Shown: positions 7,945 to 14,853, counted from the stretch's first letter. The stretch is 24,948 nt of DNA from an uncultured Collinsella sp. (GCA_900548515.1 URKU01000020.1:1-24948); one strand, 5' to 3'. Numbers and translations are program-made. Notes: a model not told the origin generated them from the letters alone.

Positions 7945-9048
7945 CTAGATGCGGACCGGCATGACCAGGTACAGGTAGTTGATCTTGTCGTAGGACTTGA
8001 AGATGCCCGCTTGCGAGTAGCTCTTGAGCTCCAGCGTGATCTCCTTCTCCTTGGACAGGGCATTGAGGCAGCCGAAGATGTAGTGGTAGTTGAAGGCGAT
8101 GGTACCCGACTCGCCCTCGGCCTCGACATCGATCGTCTCCTGCGCAAGGTCCTGGTCATTGGAAATGGAGGACAGGCCCATCTGCCCGTTCTCGACATCA
8201 ATCTCGAACTTGACGGCGGGGTTGGCGCTCGCGATAACGGCCACGCGCTTGAGGGCGGCGTTAAAGGCGGCGACGTCGATCTTGACGCTCGTCACGCACG
8301 AATCGGGGATGAGCTGCTTGTAATTGGGGTACACGCCCTCGATGCGGCGCGACACGTAGGTGGTGTTGCCGGCCTCAAAGACGACCTGGGTGTCGGTAGC
8401 CCCGATCATGATGGTCGCCTGGCTGGCCATGATGTTCAGTGCGTCGTTAAAAGCGTCAGCCGGAACGTTGAGCTCAAAGGAACCCTCGAGGGTCGAGGTC
8501 TCGACCTGCGTATCGCACACGGCCAAGCGGAAGGAATCGGTCGCCACCAGGCGCACGGTGTTGTTCTCGACCTTCATGTGCACGCCGCCCAGGATGGGGC
8601 GGGCCTTGTCGGTCGAGGTGACGCGCCATACGCGGCCGACCATCTCGGACAAGATATCGGTCGGCAGTTCCACGGCACTCTCGATGGCATAGGCCGGAAA
8701 CTCGGGGAAGTCATTGGCATCGAGCGTGTTCAGCCTAAAAGAGCTTTTCTCGCAACCAATCAGCACCTGGCGCTCGGACAGCTCAAAGGTGACCGGGGCG
8801 TCGGGGAGGGTCTTGGTGATATTGGAGAGCATCTTACAGGGGATAACCATCTCGCCCTCTTCTTCGACATGCGCAGCGATGCGATGACGGATCGAGATGG
8901 TGTAGTTAGAGGTCAGGAATTCCAAGATGCCGTCTTGGGCCTTAACGAGCACGCCCGACAGGATGGGAAGGGTGGATGCCGAAGCGACACCCTTCATAAC
9001 GACGCCGATGGCTTGTGTAAGCGAGCTCTGGCTGACGGTGAACTTCAT
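7945..9048 (-). CDS. dnaN: DNA polymerase III sliding clamp (beta subunit)
   Basis: The beta clamp forms a dimeric ring that tethers DNA polymerase III and other partners to DNA. The product has 367 residues, the usual length for three clamp domains. It begins MKFTVSQSSLTQAIGVV and ends with YLYLVMPVRI, the conserved C-terminal element that contributes to the partner-binding pocket. The ATG at 9048 has AAAGG nine bases upstream. It lies between the origin-proximal AT-rich tract and recF, in the standard dnaA-dnaN-recF order. Confidence 0.97.
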   Translation of the reverse strand: MKFTVSQSSLTQAIGVVMKGVASASTLPILSGVLVKAQDGILEFLTSNYTISIRHRIAAHVEEEGEMVIPCKMLSNITKTLPDAPVTFELSERQVLIGCEKSSFRLNTLDANDFPEFPAYAIESAVELPTDILSEMVGRVWRVTSTDKARPILGGVHMKVENNTVRLVATDSFRLAVCDTQVETSTLEGSFELNVPADAFNDALNIMASQATIMIGATDTQVVFEAGNTTYVSRRIEGVYPNYKQLIPDSCVTSVKIDVAAFNAALKRVAVIASANPAVKFEIDVENGQMGLSSISNDQDLAQETIDVEAEGESGTIAFNYHYIFGCLNALSKEKEITLELKSYSQAGIFKSYDKINYLYLVMPVRI

Positions 9049-9116
9049 CTTTTAATACCTTTCTATAGATATAAATATCTTAATAATAGTAATAGCACTG
9101 ACGAAACTGTTGATTA
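9049..9116. other. Putative DNA-unwinding element with DnaA-trio repeat
   Basis: The dnaN-proximal part (about 9049-9095) is almost all A and T, unlike the GC-rich surroundings. It ends with TAATAATAGTAATAG at 9081-9095, which is five consecutive TAA/TAG triplets. Twelve bases further on is TGTTGATTA (9108-9116), a 7/9 match to the reverse of TTATCCACA. The order dnaA, boxes, trio, AT-rich tract, dnaN and the strand polarity are those of the basal unwinding system in B. subtilis. The function is inferred from that known element; the sequence features are seen directly. Confidence 0.6.
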
Positions 9117-9271
9117 CTCCCAAAGACGCAGGTCAGACCCAGAAAGAGAATCGACAGCAACCTGTGTGCAACGGGGGTGGTTTTCCACGTTCAAAACCTG
9201 CGCAAAACTTTTCATCACCGCGGGTTGGGTTTTAAACACCTTATGCCCGTGGTTTCGACAAGTTTTCAACA
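9108..9271. other. oriC cluster 1: divergent DnaA-box-like sites between dnaA and dnaN
   Basis: Candidate sites are TGTTGATTA (9108-9116), TTTTCCACG (9181-9189), TTTTCATCA (9209-9217), TTATGCCCG (9241-9249), TTTCGACA (9253-9260) and TTTTCAACA (9263-9271). No perfect TTATCCACA is present. The last two overlap a 19-bp sequence repeated at 12443-12461. The two TTTCRACA cores within it (9253-9260, 9264-9271) are 11 bp apart, about one helical turn. The cluster fills most of the 238-bp dnaA-dnaN gap, which must also hold any dnaN promoter; I cannot identify one. Confidence 0.6.
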
Positions 9272-9286
9272 GGTGTCTCTATTTCC

Positions 9287-11011
9287 CTACGAGCGCAGTG
9301 TAATTTTATCGCGCAGCGACTTGAGGTCTTCGGTGACGGTGCGGTCTTCCTGGATCATCTTCTGGACCTTTTTGTAGCTCGTGCTGACGGTCGAGTGGTT
9401 GCGGTTGCCAAATTCGGCGCCCACCGCCGTGGTCGTCATTTCGCACATCTCGATGGCCAGGTAGATAGCGATATGGCGTGCTTTGGCGATATTGGCGTTG
9501 CGGCGCGGGCCGATGAGCTCCTCGTGCGTCACGCCGTACTGCTCTTCGATGACGGACTGAACCGTCTGGACGTTGATCTTTTTGGCCGATGTGTCGAAGT
9601 ACTGGCTGGCGATGGCGTCGATATCGTCAAAGGTGAGCTCTCCGCCCTCGCGCTCGCGGTCGCCCGCCTCGCCGGCGCAGCGCTCGCAAAAGCTCTCGAG
9701 TTCGCGGATGTTGGTGCCCGAGACCTCGGCCATGTGTTTAAAGTGCTCGTCGGTCAGGTGTCCGCCGTCGCCCCCATAGGCCGCCAGCAGCGAGTCGTCG
9801 CCTGCCTCGGGAGCGGCGACGATGGTGTTCTCGTAATAGCGCTGCAAGATCTTGTATTTCATCTCGTAGCTGGGCTCTGCGACCAGGCAGAGCATGCCGG
9901 CGTTGAAGCGGCTGGTCAGGCGCTCGTCCATGCTCAGGTCCTTGGGGGCGCGGTCTGCCGCGATGACGACCTTCTTGTTGTTGCGGATGAACTCGTCCAT
10001 GAGCTGGAAAAAGTAGTCCACGCTCGCGCGCTTGCCGATGATGTTTTGGATGTCATCGATGATGAGCACGTCCACGCCGTGGTACGCCTGCATGATGGGG
10101 GCGTTGCTCTTCTTTTGGCGGTCGAACTCGGTCATCAGGTCGTCCAGATATGCCTGGGAGTTGGCATACTTGACCTTGATCTCGGGCGACTTCTCGGCGA
10201 GCTCGTTTTTGATGGCAAGCAGCAGGTGCGTCTTGCCCAGGCCCGATTTGCCGTAGATGAACAGTGATGTGCATGTGCCGCGCTCGTCCGCGAGGGCGGC
10301 AAACTTGAGTGCCGAGCGATAGGCATGGCTGTTTTCGGGGCCGTAGACAAAGTTCTCAAAGGTAAATTTTGAGTTCGCGGCGAGCGGGGCTCCATCCGTA
10401 TTCTGCTCGGCCGGCACGGTCGGCGCCGGTATGGGTGAAGCGGGGGTCGCAGCTTGCGTGGATTTAGTCGGCGCTCCGCCCTTCATCTGGTTCATCATGC
10501 GACGAAAATCATCGGCCGAGAGCGTGTTCTTGATTACAATGCCCGAATCCGCGCCCGCCGCTGCGTCGTGAGCGATAGGCATGTGCGTGACGGGTGCGTT
10601 CGTTGACGTCGCCGCCGCGGTCGGCAACGGTGCCATGGTTTCACGGGAAACATCGCTGTGCTGGTGCTCGATTGTCGGCACGTCGCCTGCGGAGGTCGGT
10701 GCCGCCGGGGAAGCGGCGGGAGCCGTGGCGGGCGCCGTCGCGGCAGCGGATTCCGTTGCGGCGCCTTGCGGTGCCACGATGTCGAGCGCAATCGGTGCAA
10801 AGGCGATTTCTTCCAGATAGGCCTCAATAGTCGGCTGATGCTTTTTGAGCTGCGCGATGGCAAAGCGCGAGGGGGCCTCGATCGTGAGCGTATCTTCGGT
10901 CAGGCTTATGGCGCGCGATTGCCCCAGCATGTTGATGAGGCGTGCATCTTGGCCGTCGCGCTGGCAAAAGGCGATGGCATCCCCCAGGATGATGCTTGCT
11001 TCCTCGTCCAC
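9287..11011 (-). CDS. dnaA: Chromosomal replication initiator DnaA
   Basis: DnaA binds origin boxes, forms an ATP-dependent filament and melts the origin. At 574 residues it is longer than the common 440-470. Domain I (1-75) is divergent. A low-complexity Ala/Pro/Thr linker of about 135 residues (80-214) accounts for the extra length. The AAA+ domain has Walker A GKSGLGKT (254-261), Walker B VLIIDDIQ (315-322) and the Arg-finger region DERLTSRF (362-369). Domain IV carries the recognition element as GNRNHSTV (535-542), where the usual sequence is close to GGRDHTTV, so the base-contacting Asp (E. coli D433) is Asn. The start is GTG with a weak GGGAGAG upstream, 15 bp after the preceding gene. 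The promoter presumably lies among DnaA boxes upstream of that gene. Confidence 0.97.
   Translation of the reverse strand: MDEEASIILGDAIAFCQRDGQDARLINMLGQSRAISLTEDTLTIEAPSRFAIAQLKKHQPTIEAYLEEIAFAPIALDIVAPQGAATESAAATAPATAPAASPAAPTSAGDVPTIEHQHSDVSRETMAPLPTAAATSTNAPVTHMPIAHDAAAGADSGIVIKNTLSADDFRRMMNQMKGGAPTKSTQAATPASPIPAPTVPAEQNTDGAPLAANSKFTFENFVYGPENSHAYRSALKFAALADERGTCTSLFIYGKSGLGKTHLLLAIKNELAEKSPEIKVKYANSQAYLDDLMTEFDRQKKSNAPIMQAYHGVDVLIIDDIQNIIGKRASVDYFFQLMDEFIRNNKKVVIAADRAPKDLSMDERLTSRFNAGMLCLVAEPSYEMKYKILQRYYENTIVAAPEAGDDSLLAAYGGDGGHLTDEHFKHMAEVSGTNIRELESFCERCAGEAGDREREGGELTFDDIDAIASQYFDTSAKKINVQTVQSVIEEQYGVTHEELIGPRRNANIAKARHIAIYLAIEMCEMTTTAVGAEFGNRNHSTVSTSYKKVQKMIQEDRTVTEDLKSLRDKITLRS
10370..10774 (-). 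repeat. Low-complexity coding segment: extended DnaA domain II linker
   Basis: DnaA residues 80-214 are dominated by Ala, Pro, Thr and Ser, with short runs such as ATAPATAPAASPAAPT. They contain one less simple island (about 157-177, IVIKNTLSADDFRRMMNQMK) that could be a short helical interaction motif. This segment links domain I to the AAA+ core and is much longer than in most DnaA proteins. Confidence 0.7.
10637..10652. promoter_or_regulatory. Degenerate parS-like site inside dnaA
   Basis: GGTTTCACGGGAAACA matches the parS consensus TGTTTCACGTGAAACA at 14 of 16 positions. It falls in the DnaA linker, where it encodes DVSRET (residues 120-125), about 5 kb from the perfect parS cluster. It may be a weak ParB site; binding is not shown by the sequence. 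Confidence 0.45.
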
Positions 11012-11026
11012 TGTCTCTCCCGTTCT

Positions 11027-12379
11027 TTAGCTCTGAGCTCGCACGCGAGCGGCGCCGAGTTCGGTCAGATGGTATTTCTGGCCATGCTTGATGACCAAGC
11101 CGGCCTGCGCCAAGTCATTGAGCGTGCGTGACCAAGTGGGGGCCGAGTTTCCAAACGCCCTCGCCAGATCGGTAGCACCGCACGCTTGATTTTGTGCCAG
11201 ATAGCCCAGTGCGGCGTTGCCGCGATCGCTTACGAACACGTCCGGTTGTGGCTGCGCATACTGATTTGCTGCATTAGGATACATCATTTGAGCTGCTGGT
11301 TGTTGAGAACCCTGCATCGGCGGCATTTGCTGTTGAAAACTTTGAGGCCACTGTTGGTAAGGCTGCGGAGGCATCTGCTGGGCCCAGGGGTTGTACTGCT
11401 GCTGCGGCATCTGCTGGTACGGCTGCTGATATCCCTGCTGGTACTGCTGTGGGAACTGCTGGCCATACCCCAGTGGCGGCATCTGCTGATATGGATATCC
11501 CTGTTGGTACGGCTGATAGCCCATTTGCTGGCCGCCCGGTGCCCCCGTCGCCTGCTGCATTGCTGCTGCATCCTGATCCGCCAGCGGCATGGCCTCTGGC
11601 GCGTTTGACGGCATCGACATCGATGCCGCCTGGGGCTCTTGTGTAGGAAGCATTCCGGGCTGCTGCATCTGTCCCACGGGGCGCTGCATCTGTTGCGTTG
11701 CCATGGGCTGCTGCGCAAAAGCTCCCGGCAGGGGATATGTGGGATGCTCCGTCTCGGGCCGCACGGCGGCACCGCGTCCGCCGGCACGCTCTATTTCCTG
11801 CACGCGTTTAGGGTCCAGGCTTACCGTAACCACGGTGCCGTTGCCCATGTTGTCCTCGATGGACACGGCCCCTCCGGCGTTTTCCAAATACTCCTGCACC
11901 ATGGGAAACCCTGCTCCGGTTCCACGGATATAGCGCTTCATTTTGCTGTTTGCGCTGGTAAAGCCAAAGTCGAAAGCGCGCTCCTTGTCGTCGATGCCGG
12001 GTCCTTGATCAGCAAAGCGGATGGTGTCTCCGCCGTCCAGAATCGAGATGATGGGCTCGGCAAAGTGCGCGTGGATAAAGTTTTCGACAATCTCGCGGAT
12101 GACCATGAGCGAGATATGGCCACCTTGTTCTTTCATGCACTGGTAGACGGTGTTGGTCGTCTCTTCCAAATACGTGCGGACATCTTGCGGATCAATGACG
12201 ATCACACGCGGTGTCGACAGCATGTCGTCATAGACGGCGATGCGCGCGGCGTACGTGGCTTTTGGCGCCTGCGTGGTCGTCTGCTCGCCCTCCTCACGCT
12301 CTTCGCGCACGCCGGTGATGTGCTCGTTGTCGGGTGCCGGGTCTCCGGAATCGACCATGGTGTAAAAGTCGTCAGACAT
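11027..12379 (-). CDS. GHKL ATPase with Q/P/M/Y-rich linker and C-terminal winged helix; unknown function, first gene of dnaA operon
   Basis: I do not recognise a named gene. The 450-residue product has three parts. Residues of about 50-190 are a histidine-kinase-like ATPase fold: N box REIVENFIHAHF (95-106), G1 box DQGPGID (124-130) and G2 region GTGAGFPMVQEYLENAGG (153-170). There is no phosphoacceptor-histidine domain, so it resembles SpoIIAB/RsbW-type or orphan GHKL proteins rather than a sensor kinase. Residues of about 222-380 are low complexity, rich in Gln, Pro, Met, Tyr and Gly. Residues 385-450 look like a winged helix (DLARAFGNSAPTWSRTLNDL, then a LVIKHGQKYHLTELG wing). No signal peptide or membrane segment is seen. 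The stop is 15 bp before dnaA and the start faces the origin boxes. A role in controlling dnaA or initiation is inference from position only. Confidence 0.85.
   Translation of the reverse strand: MSDDFYTMVDSGDPAPDNEHITGVREEREEGEQTTTQAPKATYAARIAVYDDMLSTPRVIVIDPQDVRTYLEETTNTVYQCMKEQGGHISLMVIREIVENFIHAHFAEPIISILDGGDTIRFADQGPGIDDKERAFDFGFTSANSKMKRYIRGTGAGFPMVQEYLENAGGAVSIEDNMGNGTVVTVSLDPKRVQEIERAGGRGAAVRPETEHPTYPLPGAFAQQPMATQQMQRPVGQMQQPGMLPTQEPQAASMSMPSNAPEAMPLADQDAAAMQQATGAPGGQQMGYQPYQQGYPYQQMPPLGYGQQFPQQYQQGYQQPYQQMPQQQYNPWAQQMPPQPYQQWPQSFQQQMPPMQGSQQPAAQMMYPNAANQYAQPQPDVFVSDRGNAALGYLAQNQACGATDLARAFGNSAPTWSRTLNDLAQAGLVIKHGQKYHLTELGAARVRAQS
11276..11527 (-). repeat. Imperfect Gln/Pro/Tyr/Met-rich coding repeats
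   Basis: Residues of about 285-368 of the GHKL protein repeat units of the kind PYQQG, YQQM and PPQPYQQW. In DNA this appears as recurring CTGCTGGTAC and GGCTGCTG stretches on the plus strand. Units vary in length and spacing, so this is an imperfect, slippage-prone coding repeat and not a CRISPR array or strict tandem repeat. Confidence 0.75.
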
Positions 12380-12392
12380 GCCGCTCGCAATC

Positions 12393-12525
12393 TTTCAAAA
12401 GGTTTCGAACAAATAGTAGCTCACCGTGCAATGTTTCTCATCTTTCGACAACTTTTCAAAACCTGTTGAAAAGTTTGGAAAACGGACGAAAAGTTCTCAA
12501 CATTGCCAACATGACCTGTTGAAAA
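12393..12525. other. oriC cluster 2: divergent DnaA-box-like sites upstream of the dnaA operon
   Basis: Within this stretch are TTTCAAAA (12393-12400), TTTCGAACA (12403-12411), the 19-bp sequence TTTCGACAACTTTTCAAAA (12443-12461), TGTTGAAAA (12464-12472 and 12517-12525, reverse orientation of TTTTCAACA) and TTCTCAACA (12494-12502). Two sites extend to ACCTGTTGAAAA (12461-12472 and 12514-12525), the exact reverse complement of TTTTCAACAGGT found at 9263-9274. The cluster lies where transcription diverges, between the GHKL gene and rpmH. No other gene is seen in 12380-12724; the part from 12526 to 12622 holds nothing I can assign. Confidence 0.62.
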
Positions 12526-12622
12526 CTCGATGAAATATCGTGAAAAGTTGCCATGCACCGCTAAATCGAGCTCGGCTTATGGGGGAACCGTGTGAACTGC
12601 GCAACCTTTTACCTTTGATTTC

Positions 12623-12652
12623 TTGACATTTGAACATCGATTTCCCTACAAT
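12623..12652 (+). promoter_or_regulatory. Strong promoter for rpmH-rnpA
   Basis: TTGACA (12623-12628, perfect) and TACAAT (12647-12652, 5/6) are 18 bp apart. Transcription should start near 12659, giving a leader of about 65 nt to rpmH. It is the best sigma-A-type promoter in the window, as expected for a ribosomal protein gene. Confidence 0.8.
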
Positions 12653-12724
12653 CTTCAAGCTCACGTGTCTATATCTGCGTCCGCGCCCCCGCGGACACTC
12701 GAAATGCAGCAGGAGGAACTTAAG

Positions 12725-12859
12725 ATGAAGCGTACGTATCAGCCTAATAAGCGTAAGCGTGCCAAGACCCATGGCTTCCGTGCCCGTATGGCCACTAAGG
12801 GTGGTCGTGCCGTGCTCGCCCGTCGTCGTGCCAAGGGCCGCAAGCGTCTCACTGTCTAG
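12725..12859 (+). CDS. rpmH: 50S ribosomal protein bL34
   Basis: The 44-residue, very basic product beginning MKRTYQPNKRKRAKTHGFRA is the ribosomal large-subunit protein L34. AGGAGG lies a few bases before the ATG. Codon use is strongly biased, as in highly expressed genes. It stands first in the conserved rpmH-rnpA-yidD-yidC-jag order to the right of the origin. Confidence 0.98.
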   Translation: MKRTYQPNKRKRAKTHGFRARMATKGGRAVLARRRAKGRKRLTV

Positions 12860-12879
12860 CAGCGATACACACATCTCGC

Positions 12880-13218
12880 ATGAAGACTATTAAGTCTCGG
12901 CAAGATTTCGAGCATGTGTTCAGTCAGGGGCGTCGTTTCAATCACCCTCTGATTCGAATGACCATATGTGAATCGGTTGGCGAAGGCGACTCCGGAAGGG
13001 TCGCCTTCGTTGGTGCTAAACGGCTCGGTTGTGCTGTCGTGCGCAACCGTTCTAAGCGTGTGATGCGCGAGGCCGCCCGCAGCTGTGGATTTCCCGTTGC
13101 GGGTTATGACATCATCTTGTTCGCAACTCCCAAGACGAGGGTTTCTTCGCCTCAGGAGATGGACAATGCATTGCGTTCGCTTATGAAACGCGCCGGCGTT
13201 GCCGGGGAGGAGCGATGA
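12880..13218 (+). CDS. rnpA: Ribonuclease P protein component
   Basis: This is the protein subunit of RNase P, which matures the 5' ends of tRNAs together with the RnpB RNA. The 112-residue product carries the family signature RNRSKRVMREA. It begins MKTIKSRQDFEHVFSQGRRF, where the FxxVFxxGRR pattern is typical. The ATG at 12880 is 20 bp after rpmH and has no obvious Shine-Dalgarno sequence. The end overlaps yidD by 4 nt (ATGA). Confidence 0.96.
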   Translation: MKTIKSRQDFEHVFSQGRRFNHPLIRMTICESVGEGDSGRVAFVGAKRLGCAVVRNRSKRVMREAARSCGFPVAGYDIILFATPKTRVSSPQEMDNALRSLMKRAGVAGEER

Positions 13219-13439
13219 GCAATCACGTTTTGCGACGTGTTGCCATCGCTCCTATTCGCATATATCAACAGGTTATTTCGCCCTTATTGCCTGACGCCTG
13301 CATTTATTACCCAACGTGCTCGCAATACGCCGTCCAGGCGATTGAGAAGTACGGTGTTTTGAGAGGCTGCTGGCTTGCCGTGAGGCGCATCGCTCGCTGC
13401 AATCCCCTGCACGTCGGCGGTTATGACCCTGTGCCCTAG
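13215..13439 (+). CDS. yidD: Membrane protein insertion efficiency factor YidD
   Basis: YidD is a small membrane-associated helper of YidC-dependent insertion. The 74-residue product contains the conserved CIYYPTCSQYAVQAIEKYG block and the downstream RCNPLHVGGYDPVP. It has an amphipathic, Arg-containing N-terminus (VLRRVAIAPIRIYQQVISPLL). It overlaps rnpA by 4 nt and precedes yidC by 29 bp. Confidence 0.95.
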   Translation: MSNHVLRRVAIAPIRIYQQVISPLLPDACIYYPTCSQYAVQAIEKYGVLRGCWLAVRRIARCNPLHVGGYDPVP

Positions 13440-13468
13440 CGGGCACTCGCTATCGGAGGAAAACTTAC

Positions 13469-14239
13469 ATGTGGGATTGGATCGTTAACATCCTTTTCGA
13501 GCTGCTCAAGCTCATCCAGACCTTTGCGGTCGACTGGGGCCTGTCCATCATCATCCTGGTGGTCATCATCCGTCTGCTGCTGACGCCGCTTATGCTCAAG
13601 TCGACCAAGTCGACGGCTCGCATGCAGGTGCTGCAGCCCAAGATGCTCGAGATCCAGGAGCGCTATGCCGACGATCCCCAGCGTCAGGCCGAGGAGATGC
13701 AGAAGTTCTACAGCGAGAACAAGTTCAACCCCATGGCTGGTTGTCTGCCGCTGTTGATCCAGATGCCTGTCCTGTTCGCCTTGTTTACGTTGCTGCGCAA
13801 CCTGCCGGACTACTTTAACGACGGCACGTTCTCGTTCTTTAATATTCTGCCCGACCTGACCACCACGCCGAGTGCCTCCTTTGCCGATGGCTTTATGGTC
13901 GCGCTGCCTGCGCTGGTCTGCCTGATCCTGTTCGCTGTCCTGACCCTGATTCCGCAGCTCTATATGTCGCGCAACCAGACCGGCCAGCAGGCTCAGAGCA
14001 TGCGTATGATGGCCGTTGTCATGACGGTCATGATGCTTTGGATGGGCTGGAGCCTTCCCGTTGGTGTTCTGCTGTACTACGACGTCTCGTCTGCTTGGCA
14101 GGTTATCCAGCAGATTTTTGTGACGCAGAAGGTCATCGACAAGGCGAAGGCCGATGAGGAGGAGCGTCTTAAGAACGCGCCGCTGCAGGTTGAGGTCACT
14201 CGTCGTGAGAAGAAGCCGCGCCCGCACAAGAAGAAGTAG
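13469..14239 (+). CDS. yidC: YidC/OxaA-family membrane protein insertase
   Basis: YidC inserts membrane proteins alone or with Sec. The product has 256 residues, the short Gram-positive type. Probable membrane segments are at about 23-43, 90-110, 142-164, 178-193 and 195-217. Arg35 in VVIIRLLLTP is the conserved positive charge in the hydrophilic groove of the first core helix. The cytoplasmic loop RMQVLQPKMLEIQERYADD is typical. No lipobox is seen, unlike many Firmicutes YidC proteins. The C-terminus is a basic tail (EKKPRPHKKK) that could contact ribosomes. GGAGGAAAAC precedes the ATG. Confidence 0.96.
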   Translation: MWDWIVNILFELLKLIQTFAVDWGLSIIILVVIIRLLLTPLMLKSTKSTARMQVLQPKMLEIQERYADDPQRQAEEMQKFYSENKFNPMAGCLPLLIQMPVLFALFTLLRNLPDYFNDGTFSFFNILPDLTTTPSASFADGFMVALPALVCLILFAVLTLIPQLYMSRNQTGQQAQSMRMMAVVMTVMMLWMGWSLPVGVLLYYDVSSAWQVIQQIFVTQKVIDKAKADEEERLKNAPLQVEVTRREKKPRPHKKK

Positions 14240-14256
14240 TGGGATATCAATCTTAT

Positions 14257-14268
14257 TTAGGTACCTAA
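14257..14268. repeat. 12-bp palindrome TTAGGTACCTAA, copy 1
   Basis: This is a perfect 12-bp palindrome in the 44-bp gap between yidC and jag, just ahead of the jag ribosome-binding site. An identical copy, also followed by C, lies at 17761-17772. It may be a protein-binding site or a local RNA hairpin; no known regulator site is recognised. Confidence 0.6.
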
Positions 14269-14283
14269 CTTTTGGAGTACGTT

Positions 14284-14853
14284 ATGTCTGAAGAGATCAT
14301 CGAGGATATGCTTGAGGAGGTTGCCCCGCAGGTCGCGGGCGATTATCCCGAGATTGCACAGCGCTACAAGGCCGGTGAAGAGCTGACCGATGAGGAGCTC
14401 GACACCATTGCCGATGTTGCGATTTCCATCCTGCGTTCCATCCTTTCGCACTTCGATGCCGCCAACTCTCCTATCGATGAGTATGAGGGCGACGAGGGTG
14501 AGCTGATTTTGGATGTAACGGCTCCCGACCTTGCTGTTCTCATTGGCCGTCATGGTCGCACTCTTGATGCCCTTCAGGTTATGTTCTCTTTGCTGGTGAG
14601 CCGCAAGCTCGGCTTTAGGTATCCGGTTGTAGTGGACGTCGAGGGATACAAGAGTCGCCGTCAGGACAAGGTTGCCTCCATGGCTCAGTCTGCTGCCGAA
14701 CGTGCCATCCGCACTCATAAGAGTGTTTCGCTTCCGCCCATGAATGCCTACGAGCGCCGACTGGTTCACATTGCACTTCGTGGCAATAATGCCGTCGATA
14801 CTCATTCTGAGGGTTCTGACCCCGACCGCCATGTGGTGATTGTTGCTCGATAA
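14284..14853 (+). CDS. jag: Jag/KhpB RNA-binding protein (KH and R3H domains)
   Basis: KhpB/Jag binds RNA, often with KhpA, and affects cell elongation and division in Gram-positive bacteria. The 189-residue product has an acidic N-terminal part, a KH domain with the GXXG-type loop IGRHGRTLDALQ (87-98), and an R3H domain (about 130-189) with YERRLVHIALRGNNAVDTHSEG. The start at 14284 has GGAG six bases upstream; an in-frame ATG at 14272 overlaps that site and is unlikely. The N-terminal Jag_N domain present in many homologues is not recognisable here. It lies directly after yidC, as usual, and is followed by a terminator. Confidence 0.94.
   Translation: MSEEIIEDMLEEVAPQVAGDYPEIAQRYKAGEELTDEELDTIADVAISILRSILSHFDAANSPIDEYEGDEGELILDVTAPDLAVLIGRHGRTLDALQVMFSLLVSRKLGFRYPVVVDVEGYKSRRQDKVASMAQSAAERAIRTHKSVSLPPMNAYERRLVHIALRGNNAVDTHSEGSDPDRHVVIVAR

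Noticed and set aside
7135..9303. Plus-strand open frame of 722 codons antisense to recF and dnaN
   Set aside because: It spans two real genes and the origin gap on the other strand and has the composition of a frame shadow.
11276..11527. Repetitive CTGCTGGTAC-type DNA as a possible CRISPR or satellite array
   Set aside because: Unit length and spacing vary, there are no unique spacers, and the repeats are explained by an in-frame Gln/Pro/Tyr-rich protein segment.
12497..12874. Minus-strand open frame of 125 codons across the origin gap and rpmH
   Set aside because: It runs antisense through rpmH and its promoter and has no recognisable features or ribosome-binding site.
12860..12879. Possible small RNA gene or tRNA between rpmH and rnpA or elsewhere near the origin
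   Set aside because: The gap is only 20 bp, and I saw no tRNA cloverleaf, RNase P RNA, SRP RNA or tmRNA-like sequence in any gap of the window.
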